Assembly: GCA_041484135.1 (NCBI GenBank)
Contig: JBGPHD010000031.1
Span: 1-22,907, forward strand
Length of the DNA stretch: 22,907 nucleotides
Source of the DNA: JACORV01 sp041484135
Lineage (GTDB): Bacteria > Gemmatimonadota > Gemmatimonadetes > Gemmatimonadales > JACORV01
Direction of reading: 5' to 3'
The notes beneath the pieces were generated by a model. That model saw nothing but the letters and a program-made list of their open reading frames with translations. It had not been told where the DNA came from and ran no database searches. How positions within the stretch are numbered: the first letter of the stretch is position 1; each line of letters opens with the position of its first letter. The translations under genes and the position numbers were made by a program. This document shows, piece by piece, positions 1-7,333 of the stretch.

Positions 1-18
1 CCAGTCGTAGCCGAACAT
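1..18 (-). CDS. Start of a further gene in the acyl-CoA operon (cut by window edge)
   Basis: On the minus strand an ATG lies one base after the stop codon of the 3-hydroxyacyl-CoA dehydrogenase gene and opens a frame reading MFGYDW up to the window edge. A GGGGA stretch at the end of the preceding gene, about 7 nt upstream, could serve as ribosome binding site. The junction TGA-C-ATG is typical of a translationally coupled operon. Six residues do not allow a family call. Confidence 0.4.
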
Positions 19-19
19 G

Positions 20-907
20 TCAGATCCCCAGGTCGCTGAGCGTGGGAGGCGTGGTGGCGTAGTCGTAGAACCCATTGCCAGCCTTCTTCCCGTAGAAGCC
101 GGCGAGCACCATCCGCTTGAGCAACGGTGGGGGCGCGTACCGCGGGTCGCGATACTCGGCGAACATGATCTCCGCGATCTTGTACGTCGTGTCGAGCCCG
201 ACGAAGTCGAGCAGCACGAACGGTCCCATGGGGTAGCCGCAGCCGAGCTGCATCGCCTTGTCCATGTCGGGCGCGCTGGCGACGCCGTGCTCGAGGTGGC
301 GGATGGCGTCGAGCAGGTAGGGCACCAGCAGCAGGTTGACGATGAACCCCGAGTTGTCCTTCGCCGCCACCGGCTCCTTGCCCAGCTTCTTCCCGAAGGC
401 GAACGCCCGGTCGAAGGTCTCCCGCGATGTGGTCACGGTGCGCACCACCTCGACCAGCTTCATGAGCGGCACCGGATTGAAGAAGTGCAGCCCGACGAAC
501 CGGTCGGGACGCTTGGTGGCCGCGGCCATGGCGGCGATGGTGAGGCTCGACGTGTTGGACGCGAAGACGGTGTGCGCGGGGCAGAGGCCGTCCAGCTCCT
601 TCCACATCGCGTTCTTCGCCTCCAGGTCCTCGACCACCGCCTCCACGACGATGTCGCAGTCCTTGAGGTCCGCCACGCGGGTGGTGAAGCGCAGGCGGCC
701 CAGCGTCGCGTCGCGCGCGCCGGCGTCCAGCTTCCCCTTCTCGACCAGCTTGTTGAGCGAGCCGGTGATGGCGCTCTTCCCCTTGGCGAGCAGCTCGTCG
801 CTCACTTCGCGCACGACGGTGGTGAAGCCGGCGCCGGCCGCGGTCTGGGCGATGCCGCTGCCCATGAGCCCGCAGCCGAGGACGCCGACCGTGGTGATCT
901 CGGTCAT
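20..907 (-). CDS. hbd: 3-hydroxybutyryl-CoA (3-hydroxyacyl-CoA) dehydrogenase
   Basis: A 295-residue stand-alone short-chain 3-hydroxyacyl-CoA dehydrogenase, predicted to interconvert 3-hydroxyacyl-CoA and 3-oxoacyl-CoA with NAD in the cytoplasm. The N-terminal Rossmann fold has the GxGxxG loop at about G11-C-G-L-M-G16 and an acidic residue at E34, where the NAD ribose is bound, which favours NAD over NADP. The SNTSS stretch (S117-S121), the HFFNP motif with catalytic H141, partner E153 and N191 in DNSGFIVN are all present, and the C-terminal all-alpha dimerisation domain is complete. Length matches the family (about 280-300 aa). It is the fourth gene of a minus-strand cluster that begins with a thiolase, so a role in beta-oxidation, butanoate or polyhydroxyalkanoate metabolism is likely; the direction and the chain length of the substrate cannot be read from the sequence. 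Confidence 0.93.
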   Translation of the reverse strand: MTEITTVGVLGCGLMGSGIAQTAAGAGFTTVVREVSDELLAKGKSAITGSLNKLVEKGKLDAGARDATLGRLRFTTRVADLKDCDIVVEAVVEDLEAKNAMWKELDGLCPAHTVFASNTSSLTIAAMAAATKRPDRFVGLHFFNPVPLMKLVEVVRTVTTSRETFDRAFAFGKKLGKEPVAAKDNSGFIVNLLLVPYLLDAIRHLEHGVASAPDMDKAMQLGCGYPMGPFVLLDFVGLDTTYKIAEIMFAEYRDPRYAPPPLLKRMVLAGFYGKKAGNGFYDYATTPPTLSDLGI

Positions 908-929
908 GGGTTCCCGGATGGGTGAGGGG

Positions 930-1817
930 TCACTGCGAGGGTGGCAGGCGCCGCGGCGGACGCCGCGACGTCTCGGACACTTCGGTGATGGCGCGCCTGA
1001 TCTCTTCGGCGACGCGCCCGAAGGCGAACATCCCCTGCGGCAGCGGCCGGTGCTGCGGCTTGATCTCGCCGTGCTCCAGCCGGTCGAGCAGCTGCTCGAG
1101 CCCGAGCTGCATGCGGGTGGCGTGGCGACGGTGCCCGCGGCTCACCAGCGGCATCGCGGCGGCGGCGAGGCCGAGCGGCACCATCGCGACCGCGAGCACC
1201 AGACCCGGGGGGCCCGCCAGAACCGCGACCATCGCCAACCCCACGGCGCCTAACGAGCCTGCGGCGATGCCGCCGCCCGTGGCCGAGCCGGCCCGCGCGT
1301 CGCTGATGTCCGCCGAGAGCTCGACGTGGCAGAACCCGGCCTCGAGCTGGGTCACCGCGACCGCGACCTCCTGCGCCTTGGCCAGCTGGTAGCTCTTCCC
1401 GCCCACCCCCAGCCCGCGCTTCATCTCGGCGAAGAACCCCTTCTGCCGCTCCCAGAGCGTGCGGTCGGGGAGCCGCCGCTTCACGGTCAGCGCCTCGCTG
1501 TCGGTCATCCAGTGTTCCAGCGCCTGTTCCACCGAGGTCTTGTCGCCCGGCACCACGCGCCCGGCGGCCACCCGCCCGGGCCCGATCCACTTGGCCAGCA
1601 GGCCGCGCTCTTCCGGCGTCGCGCCGGCGTGCTCCTCGTACATCGCCTGGCGGAGGAACCGGCCGTCGATCCCCACGTCGCCGCCGAGCTTGAGCAGCTC
1701 CTGTTCGGTGATCGCCTCGCCCGTGTCGATCTCCCCGGCCTGCAGCTCGGCGGCGCGCCGGATGATGCGATCCAGCGCGTCGCGGTCGATGCGGCGCGAG
1801 GGGAGATCGCCGGCCAT
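930..1817 (-). CDS. Unknown protein with a C-proximal hydrophobic hairpin
   Basis: A 295-residue protein of no family I can name. The first 70 residues are charged and helical (start MAGDLPSRRIDRDALDRI) and contain a pattern reminiscent of regulatory or scaffold helices. The middle, about 85-180, is mixed and soluble-looking. Around residues 185-230 there is a long Gly/Ala/Val/Leu-rich stretch that can make two membrane passes, followed by a basic, soluble C-terminus. It lies 6 nt downstream of the slipin gene and 22 nt upstream of the dehydrogenase gene on the same strand, so it is co-transcribed. Slipins often pair with NfeD-type membrane proteins, but this protein does not look like NfeD. 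A helper of the Band-7 protein at the membrane is a guess from position only. Confidence 0.8.
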   Translation of the reverse strand: MAGDLPSRRIDRDALDRIIRRAAELQAGEIDTGEAITEQELLKLGGDVGIDGRFLRQAMYEEHAGATPEERGLLAKWIGPGRVAAGRVVPGDKTSVEQALEHWMTDSEALTVKRRLPDRTLWERQKGFFAEMKRGLGVGGKSYQLAKAQEVAVAVTQLEAGFCHVELSADISDARAGSATGGGIAAGSLGAVGLAMVAVLAGPPGLVLAVAMVPLGLAAAAMPLVSRGHRRHATRMQLGLEQLLDRLEHGEIKPQHRPLPQGMFAFGRVAEEIRRAITEVSETSRRPPRRLPPSQ

Positions 1818-1823
1818 GACCCG

Positions 1824-2696
1824 TCAGACCTTCCGGTCGGCCTGCTCGCGGGCCGGCGGGAGCGCCGGATCGCCGACCGGCGTGCCCAGCGCGGGCAGGG
1901 CGCCGCTCGCCAGCGCCGGCGCGGGGGCCGCGGCGGGGATGCCGCCGCCGCTCCGGTCCAGCGCCTGGAGGAAGGGGCGGATGAGGTCGAGCGGGAACGG
2001 GAAGAAGGTCGTGGAGTTCTTCTCCGATGCGATCTCCGAGACCGTCTGGAGGTAGCGGAGCTGGATCGCCACCGGCTCGGCGCCCATGATGTGCGCCGCC
2101 ATGGTCAGCTTCTCGGACGCCTGCAGCTCGCCCTCGGCGTTGATCACCTTGGCGCGCCGCTCGCGCTCGGCCTCGGCCTGCTTCGCCATCGCGCGCTTCA
2201 TTTCGGGCGGCAGGTCCACGTCCTTCACTTCGACCGCCGTCACCTCGATGCCCCACTCGTCCGAGCGCTGGTCGATGATCCGCTTGAGCGTGTCGTTGAT
2301 CTTCTCTCGCTCGGAGAGCAGGTCGTCGAGCTGGTGCTCGCCCAGCACGCTGCGCAGCGTGGTCTGCGCCAGTTGGCTGGTGGCGTAGAGGTAGTTCTCG
2401 ATCTGGATGATCGCCGCGGCGGCGTCCTTCACCCGCATGTACAGCACCGCGTTCACCTTCACCGACACGTTGTCGCGGGTGATCACGTCCTGCGGCGGGA
2501 TGTCCAGCGCGACGATGCGCAGCGACACCCGGTGCATGTGCGCCACGAACGTCGGCAGGAACTTCAGGCCCGGCCCCTTGGTGTTCCAGTAGCGGCCGAG
2601 GAAGAACGACACGCCGCGCTCGTACTGCTTGATGATCCGCAGGCTCGACAGCGTGTAGAGGACGGCGGCGCCGCCAAGGATGAGAGCGAAGTCCAT
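1824..2696 (-). CDS. Slipin / stomatin-like SPFH (Band 7) membrane protein
   Basis: A 290-residue bacterial slipin. Residues 1-20 form the single N-terminal membrane anchor, followed by the typical SPFH entry (KQYERGVSFFLGRY) and a full SPFH/Band-7 domain to about residue 190, including the DIPPQDVITRDNVSVKVNAV stretch. A charged helix rich in Ala, Glu and Arg follows (about 165-215), the oligomerisation coiled coil of the family, then a short Pro/Ala-rich tail. Slipins assemble into ring-like complexes that organise membrane microdomains and often work with membrane proteases. The start at 2696 is set by an AGGAGG ribosome binding site about 7 nt upstream, placed just behind the thiolase stop codon (12 nt gap). 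Finding a slipin inside an acyl-CoA operon is unusual and may tie the enzymes to a membrane domain; that is inference. Confidence 0.92.
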   Translation of the reverse strand: MDFALILGGAAVLYTLSSLRIIKQYERGVSFFLGRYWNTKGPGLKFLPTFVAHMHRVSLRIVALDIPPQDVITRDNVSVKVNAVLYMRVKDAAAAIIQIENYLYATSQLAQTTLRSVLGEHQLDDLLSEREKINDTLKRIIDQRSDEWGIEVTAVEVKDVDLPPEMKRAMAKQAEAERERRAKVINAEGELQASEKLTMAAHIMGAEPVAIQLRYLQTVSEIASEKNSTTFFPFPLDLIRPFLQALDRSGGGIPAAAPAPALASGALPALGTPVGDPALPPAREQADRKV

Positions 2697-2708
2697 GGAC
2701 CCCTCCTG

Positions 2709-3917
2709 CTACGCGAAGGCCTCGACCATCACGGCGAGCCCCTGCCCGCCGCCGATGCACGCGCTCCCGATCCCGAACTTCCCGCCCTGCCGGCGCAACG
2801 CGTGCAGCAGGTGGATGGTGATCCGCGTCCCCGAGGCCGCCAGCGGGTGCCCGATCGCGATGGCGCCGCCGTGCACGTTGGTCTTCTCGCGCGGCAGCCC
2901 CAGCTCCTTCTCCACCGCCACGTACTGGGGCGCGAAGGCCTCGTTCACCTCGATGAGGTCCACCGCCGCCATGGTGATGCCGGTCTTCTGGAGCAGCTTC
3001 CGGATCGCCGGCGCCGGCCCGATCCCCATGTACTTGGGCTCCACACCCGCCACCGCCCAACCCACCAGCCGGCCCAGCGGCTTGAGGCCCTTCTCCTTCG
3101 CCAGTCTCTCGGAGGCGATCACGCAGGCCGCCGCCCCGTCGCAGATTCCGCTCGCGTTCCCCGCCGTCACCAGCCCGTCCTTCTTGAAGTACGGGCTGAG
3201 CTTCGCGAGCGCCGCCAGCGTCGTCTCCGGACGCACGTGCTCGTCGGCGCGGAACTCCACCATCTGCTTGGTCTTCGCGTCCTTGACGGGGATCCCGACC
3301 ACCTCGTCCTCGAAGACGCCGTCGTCCCACGCCTTCTTCGCCAGCCGCTGCGACCGCTCGGCGTAGGCGTCCACTTCCTCGCGGGTGAGCTGGTACTTCT
3401 CGGCAAGGTTCTCCGCGGTCTCGGCCATCGAGAAGCCGCACTGCGGGTCCTTCAGCGATTCCCAGAGCAGGTCCTCGAGTTGGACGGCCGGTCCGAGGCG
3501 GATGCCCCACCGCGCGCCGCGGACCACGTGCGGCGCCTGGCTCATGGACTCGCCGCCGCCCGCCAGCACCGCGCTCGACTCGCCGAGGAGGATCTGCTGC
3601 GCGCCCTGCGTGATGGCCTCGAAGCCGGAGCCGCAGAGGCGGTTCACCGTGAGGGCCGGTGTCTCGACGGGGAGCCCCGCCTTGAGGCCCACGTGCCGCG
3701 CGAAGTAGATCGCGTCGGCCGAGGTCTGCAGCGCGTTGCCGAAGACGGCATGGTCGATCAGGTTCGCCGGGAGGCCGGAGCGCTCGAGCGCCACGCGCGC
3801 GGCGTGGGCGGCGAGGTCGATGGCCGAGAAGTTCTTGAGGGTGCCACCAAAAGTCCCGAACGGCGTCCTAACTCCGCTCAGGAAAACGACATCCACGTCC
3901 TTGCCCTGCGTCTTCAT
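2709..3917 (-). CDS. Acetyl-CoA C-acyltransferase (thiolase)
   Basis: A 402-residue thiolase, forming or cleaving the C-C bond between acyl-CoA units (acetoacetyl-CoA or longer 3-oxoacyl-CoA). The acyl-carrying cysteine is C95 in NRLCGSGFEA, the catalytic His is H357 in the GHPLAASG motif, and the proton-relay cysteine is C387 in SACIGGGQG; NEAFAPQ is present too. Length is normal for the family (about 390-400). The ATG at 3917 is preferred over an in-frame extension further upstream because the protein there begins MKTQGKDVDVVFLSGVRTPF, the usual thiolase N-terminus, and a GGAG lies about 10 nt upstream. It is the first gene of the minus-strand operon with slipin, the unknown membrane protein and the 3-hydroxyacyl-CoA dehydrogenase. 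Degradative versus biosynthetic thiolase cannot be settled by eye. Confidence 0.94.
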   Translation of the reverse strand: MKTQGKDVDVVFLSGVRTPFGTFGGTLKNFSAIDLAAHAARVALERSGLPANLIDHAVFGNALQTSADAIYFARHVGLKAGLPVETPALTVNRLCGSGFEAITQGAQQILLGESSAVLAGGGESMSQAPHVVRGARWGIRLGPAVQLEDLLWESLKDPQCGFSMAETAENLAEKYQLTREEVDAYAERSQRLAKKAWDDGVFEDEVVGIPVKDAKTKQMVEFRADEHVRPETTLAALAKLSPYFKKDGLVTAGNASGICDGAAACVIASERLAKEKGLKPLGRLVGWAVAGVEPKYMGIGPAPAIRKLLQKTGITMAAVDLIEVNEAFAPQYVAVEKELGLPREKTNVHGGAIAIGHPLAASGTRITIHLLHALRRQGGKFGIGSACIGGGQGLAVMVEAFA

Positions 3918-3982
3918 ATGTGAAATGCTCCGCTTCGTCCGGGGTGGTGGGCCGCGCCCAGGCGGCCAGCCTCCGAATATCA

Positions 3983-3996
3983 CCCCCGGCCGGGGG
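3983..3996 (-). terminator. GC palindrome between genes, possible terminator
   Basis: Perfect 14-bp palindrome CCCCCGGCCGGGGG in the 93-bp gap after the stop codon at 4011 and before the thiolase start. In RNA it could fold as a 5-bp stem with a GGCC loop, ending transcription of the 4011-4931 gene. There is no clear U-tract, only TGATATT on the minus strand, so the call is weak. Confidence 0.3.
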
Positions 3997-4010
3997 GGCA
4001 GCAAGCGAAG

Positions 4011-4931
4011 TCAGAGCCGCAGGTGGACCCCGGCGGTGAGACGGGTGAGGGTGTGGCCTTCACTCGGGACGGTCTGCGAGGTCGCCAGATCGTAGCCCTC
4101 GCGCGTGAGCCTCGAGATGCCGGGCTCCACCTCGAGATCGACGTGGCGCACGACCGTGAGGCGTGCGCTCAACCCGACGCCGAACGCATGATACGTGGTG
4201 CTGCGACCGGTGAAGGGACGGTTCACGAGCTTCCCGATGCTGGCGGAGGCCGCTACGCCGATGTCCAGGGGGCCGGTCCGCAATAGGGCGTAGCGCGGCG
4301 CCAACCCGTACAGGTCGATGCGGAGGCCGCCCGCGAGATCCAGGCGATCGTACATGAACGCGCACCCGCCCAGTCGGCGCGAGAACGGGACGAGGCCGGT
4401 CGCGATCCCCAGGCAGATCTCCATGCCGTCGGCCCCGTCAGTGGTCCCGTTCGCGAGATCGATCGTGCCGTTCATCCGGATCGCGCGCACCCCGAAGCTC
4501 ATCGTCCCGAGCGCGCTGCGGGCCCGGTGTTCGAGGAGCGCCTGCTCGCGGGGGTCGCGGATCACGCGGACCCTCACGGGCTCGCCGGCCGCCACCTCCA
4601 GCCGGTACTCCGCGGACTCCGCCGGCACGACGAGGTACGTCACGCCACCGCCGGTGAAGGCCGCTTCCTCCATGCCCCGCGTCACCGCCGGCTGCCGCAT
4701 GCCGAGGCGGGCGGGACGGATGGAGAGGATCGCCGTGCCGGGGGTGATCTCGACCCGGTAGGCGGTGCGGCCCGCAAGCACGACGATCGCGTACTCGCCG
4801 CGCCCGCTCAGGACATCGCTGAACGTGACCACGGCTCGTGCGGTGTCGACTGCCGGGCGGCGCTGCGCCTCGGCGCGAGGGGCGGCGAGCAGCACGAGGG
4901 ACGAAAACAGCACGAGAAAACGGCGTGACAT
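4011..4931 (-). CDS. Secreted protein: beta-sandwich-like N-domain plus barrel-like C-terminus
   Basis: A 306-residue exported protein. Residues 1-22 form a clear signal peptide (MSRRFLVLFSSLVLLAAPRAEAQ, cleaved after AEA). About residues 30-140 are short beta strands with the pattern YAIVVLAGRTAYRVEI and later AEYRLEV, a layout also seen in the protein encoded just upstream at 4941-5516. From about 145 on, alternating hydrophobic strands with Gly-rich turns and a terminal LTRLTAGVHLRL resemble an outer-membrane beta-barrel strand set, but without a C-terminal aromatic residue. No enzyme motif is visible. Upstream of the ATG there is no ribosome binding site, but TAGTTT lies 6 nt before the start, overlapping the stop codon of the preceding gene, so a leaderless transcript is possible. 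Function unknown. Confidence 0.8.
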   Translation of the reverse strand: MSRRFLVLFSSLVLLAAPRAEAQRRPAVDTARAVVTFSDVLSGRGEYAIVVLAGRTAYRVEITPGTAILSIRPARLGMRQPAVTRGMEEAAFTGGGVTYLVVPAESAEYRLEVAAGEPVRVRVIRDPREQALLEHRARSALGTMSFGVRAIRMNGTIDLANGTTDGADGMEICLGIATGLVPFSRRLGGCAFMYDRLDLAGGLRIDLYGLAPRYALLRTGPLDIGVAASASIGKLVNRPFTGRSTTYHAFGVGLSARLTVVRHVDLEVEPGISRLTREGYDLATSQTVPSEGHTLTRLTAGVHLRL

Positions 4932-4937
4932 CGAGCG

Positions 4938-4943
4938 AAACTA
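4938..4943 (-). promoter_or_regulatory. Candidate -10 element (TAGTTT) 6 nt before the start at 4931
   Basis: TAGTTT on the minus strand ends 6 nt before the ATG, so transcription would begin at about the start codon. No Shine-Dalgarno is present and no convincing -35 was found. The same placement recurs at several other starts in this window. Confidence 0.3.
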
Positions 4944-5516
4944 GCGCGCTTCGATCAGGAACGAGAGTACCGCGAGTGTCACTACCCCCAGAACGCGCAG
5001 GGGCCGGTGGAACAACCCTTGGCGACCTCCTTCCGCGGTTCGAAGGGGACGGCACGCCTCCTCGGTCCGGTCGCGGATGCACGCCAGCTCGACGTCGTCG
5101 TACTCCTCGCGATAGACGCGGACGCTGAGCGACACGCTGTCGAGAGGAAGGCCGCGGATGACGTCGATGCGGTACTCGCCCGAGAAAGACGGCCGCACCT
5201 CTGTCCCCTGGCCGAACAGCGGTCGAATGAAGAGCGGCGGGAGCTGGTTCATCAGTCGGGGGCTCAGCTTGACGAACGGGCCGGCCGGCTCCAGCCGGTA
5301 TGCGTGGCCGGCTTCCAGCGTGACGTACGCGGGTCCCTCTCCCGCACCGAGCGCTTGCCAGAAGATCAGGTCACGATGGGCGCTGGGAGGGCCGGGGATC
5401 GGCGATGCGGGCGCTGCACGATGGGCGCGGTGGAGAGGCACGCAGCCGCCGAGCGAAAGGGCGATGACGCCCAGGACCGCGACCGCAAGGCGAGAGGGAG
5501 ATCGACCGCCATTCAT
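4941..5516 (-). CDS. Lipoprotein, likely paralogue of the downstream secreted protein
   Basis: A 191-residue predicted lipoprotein. The N-terminus has a short basic region, a hydrophobic core and a lipobox-like LGGC (C25), giving membrane anchoring after signal peptidase II cleavage. The body has the strand pattern AYVTLEAGHAYRLE and then GEYRIDV, matching in order and spacing YAIVVLAGRTAYRVE and AEYRLEV in the protein encoded 9 nt downstream, which suggests a duplicated beta-rich domain. The C-terminus (about 172-188) is a second hydrophobic stretch, VLGVVTLAVLSFLIEA, unusual for a lipoprotein and possibly a second membrane anchor. No function can be assigned. Confidence 0.78.
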   Translation of the reverse strand: MNGGRSPSRLAVAVLGVIALSLGGCVPLHRAHRAAPASPIPGPPSAHRDLIFWQALGAGEGPAYVTLEAGHAYRLEPAGPFVKLSPRLMNQLPPLFIRPLFGQGTEVRPSFSGEYRIDVIRGLPLDSVSLSVRVYREEYDDVELACIRDRTEEACRPLRTAEGGRQGLFHRPLRVLGVVTLAVLSFLIEAR

Positions 5517-5549
5517 CGGGATGACCTCGACTTCCGCTACGTACCGTCC

Positions 5550-6578
5550 TTAGATGTGCTGCTCCACCCAGGCCGCCGTGGCCCGCGTCCCCGCGGTGCC
5601 TCCAAGGTCCGGCGTGCGGACGCCGGCGGCCAATCCAGCCCGCACCGCGCGCTCTAGCGCGAGCGCCGCGTCGGGTTCACCCAACTCGTGCAGCATCATA
5701 GCACTGGTGAGGATCGCCGCATAGGGGTTCGCGACATCCTTCCCCGCCAGGGCCGGCGCGGAGCCGTGGACCGGCTCGAAGAGTCCCGGCCGCCCCGGAT
5801 GCAGGTTGGCGGACGGCGAGATGCCGAGTCCGCCTACGAGCCCCGCCCCGAGGTCCGACAGGATGTCGCCGTAGAGGTTGTTGGTCACGATGACCTGGAA
5901 CCGCTCCGGTTCCCGCACCATCTCCATCGCGAGCGCGTCCACGTAGCGGTGCTCGGGGACGATCCCGGTGAACTCGGCGGCGACCCGCTTGAACGTCTCC
6001 TGCCAGATGCGGTGCGCCGGGACGGCGTTCGACTTGTCGCTCATCGTGACCCGCGTCCGGCCGTGCGCGTGGGCCCAGGAGAACGCGGCGCGGATGATGC
6101 GTTCCACGCCTTTGGCGGTGTTCACCTCTTCGGCGATGAACGTATCGCCTTCGGTGCGCCCGCGCGCCAGGTACATCCCCTCGGTGTTCTCGCGGAAGAT
6201 GACGAAGTCGATCGGCTTTCCCGACTTGAGCGGCGTGAGATCGGGGTGCAGCAGGATGACCGGCCTGAGGTTGATGTAGAGGTCGAGCCGGAACCGCAGG
6301 CCGAGCAGGATGTCGCGCGCATGCTCGTTCCCGGGGACGCGCGGGTCGCCCACCGCGCCGAGGAGGATGGCATCCACGTCATTCTTGAGATGGTCGAAGG
6401 CCGCGTCGGGGAGCGTCTCGCCCGTGGCGAGGTAGTGGTCCGCGCCATAGGGCAGGCGCTCGATCGCGAGCGAGAAGCCGAACTTCCGGGCGGCCGTTTC
6501 GAGGACGGAGACGGCGGCGACGATGACCTCGGGACCGATGCCGTCCCCGGGGATCGTGGCGATGCGGTGCCGCTTCAA
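5550..6578 (-). CDS. Isopropylmalate/isocitrate dehydrogenase family enzyme
   Basis: A 342-residue NAD(P)-dependent beta-decarboxylating dehydrogenase, complete for the family. Visible are the N-terminal IPGDGIGPEV, the substrate-phosphate/carboxylate arginine region LRFRLDLYINLRP, the FRENTEGMY segment, the catalytic Lys in SDKSNAV, the metal-binding aspartates in YVDALAMEMV and GDILSDLGAGL, and the coenzyme loop FEPVHGSAPALAGKDVANP. Start: no ATG fits; a TTG at 6578 begins KRHRIATIPGDGIG and overlaps the stop codon of the upstream zinc-ribbon gene as TTGA, a coupling junction. No leuA, leuC or leuD gene is nearby, so substrate (3-isopropylmalate, tartrate, homoisocitrate or similar) stays open. 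Confidence 0.88.
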   Translation of the reverse strand: MKRHRIATIPGDGIGPEVIVAAVSVLETAARKFGFSLAIERLPYGADHYLATGETLPDAAFDHLKNDVDAILLGAVGDPRVPGNEHARDILLGLRFRLDLYINLRPVILLHPDLTPLKSGKPIDFVIFRENTEGMYLARGRTEGDTFIAEEVNTAKGVERIIRAAFSWAHAHGRTRVTMSDKSNAVPAHRIWQETFKRVAAEFTGIVPEHRYVDALAMEMVREPERFQVIVTNNLYGDILSDLGAGLVGGLGISPSANLHPGRPGLFEPVHGSAPALAGKDVANPYAAILTSAMMLHELGEPDAALALERAVRAGLAAGVRTPDLGGTAGTRATAAWVEQHI

Positions 6579-7318
6579 CCGAGGCCTGAGACCTTCTGGC
6601 CGCAGGTGATGCAGAACCGCCAGCCCACGTCCAGCTCCGCGTCGCAGGTGGGGCAGTGCACCACCCCGACGTTCTGGCCGCAGTGCGGGCAGAAGAGGAC
6701 GGCGCGGCCCACCGGCAGCTCGCCGCCGCAGTAGGCGCACGGCGCGCTCACGTGCCCGTGCACGTCCCTCGGCCGGGCCACCACGGCCGGCATCGCCTCC
6801 TCTTCCTCTTCGTCTAGGAGGAAGGGAAGGGCGGACTGCGCGTCCTCGGTGGCTGCGTTCCTGCCCTTGGACGGGGCGGCGTCGAAGGCGGTGGACGGCT
6901 CGGGGGGCTCGGCCTCGCTGTCCGCGCCACGGAGCGCATCGCTCACGCGATCCGGATCGAGGTGCACCTTCGCGTTCCCGTACCGGCGGAAGGCCCCCGT
7001 CTCCGGGTTCACGCTCGAGGCCTCGCGCGCCAGCGACTGCCGCACCTCGTCGGGCTCCACCACCGCGTACCCGCGCTCCCCGGAGAGCAGGCGCAGCACC
7101 GTCATCTCGTAGTCTTCCCCCGACTCGACGCCGAGCGCCTTGCGATGAGTGCGGTAGGGGACGAGGCTCTCGTAGAGCTCGGCGACCGGGAACGGCCGAT
7201 GCAACCGGGTCGGATCGAGCTCCGCCAGGTTGGCGACCAGCGTGGAGAAGAGCCGGTCGAGCTCGTCGGGGGCCTTCAATGTGGACGACAACGGTCGCTC
7301 GCGGTCCGGGCGCGGCAC
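6575..7318 (-). CDS. Double zinc-ribbon protein
   Basis: A protein of about 247 residues with a helical N-terminal part (about 10-110), an acidic linker with a run of glutamates near residue 170, and two C-terminal zinc ribbons: C194-x2-C197 with C210-x2-C213, and C222-x2-C225 with C236-x2-C239. Both end in the knuckle C-(P/I)-x-C-G-Q typical of zinc-ribbon proteins. Such tails bind zinc and usually mediate protein or nucleic-acid contacts; no catalytic domain is seen. The GTG at 7318 lies only 16 nt from the divergent ATG at 7334 and has no ribosome binding site, so the true start may be a little downstream (for example a TTG near residue 11 or 15). The stop codon overlaps the TTG start of the dehydrogenase gene, so the two are co-translated. 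Confidence 0.8.
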   Translation of the reverse strand: MPRPDRERPLSSTLKAPDELDRLFSTLVANLAELDPTRLHRPFPVAELYESLVPYRTHRKALGVESGEDYEMTVLRLLSGERGYAVVEPDEVRQSLAREASSVNPETGAFRRYGNAKVHLDPDRVSDALRGADSEAEPPEPSTAFDAAPSKGRNAATEDAQSALPFLLDEEEEEAMPAVVARPRDVHGHVSAPCAYCGGELPVGRAVLFCPHCGQNVGVVHCPTCDAELDVGWRFCITCGQKVSGLG

Positions 7319-7320
7319 GT

Positions 7321-7326
7321 TAGATT
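7321..7326 (+). promoter_or_regulatory. Candidate -10 element (TAGATT) 7 nt before the start at 7334
   Basis: TAGATT is followed by 7 nt and then ATG, with no Shine-Dalgarno between, so the mRNA would start at or next to the start codon. The identical hexamer sits 10 nt before the ATG at 17085. No good -35 could be found. Confidence 0.35.
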
Positions 7327-7333
7327 GTCGCGC

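Noticed and set aside
930..1817. NfeD-type partner of the slipin
   Set aside because: Length, position of the hydrophobic stretch and lack of a C-terminal OB-fold pattern do not fit NfeD.
904..3510. Very long open frames antisense or out of frame to real genes (for example 1326-3923 plus, 17205-19604 minus, 19345-21141 minus)
   Set aside because: GC-rich third positions leave few stops; the translations are Arg/Ala/Gly/His-rich with no domain pattern, while the opposite frames encode recognisable families.
3950..3967. Short inverted repeat GGCCG-N8-CGGCC upstream of the thiolase start
   Set aside because: Five GC pairs with a long loop are expected by chance at this base composition.
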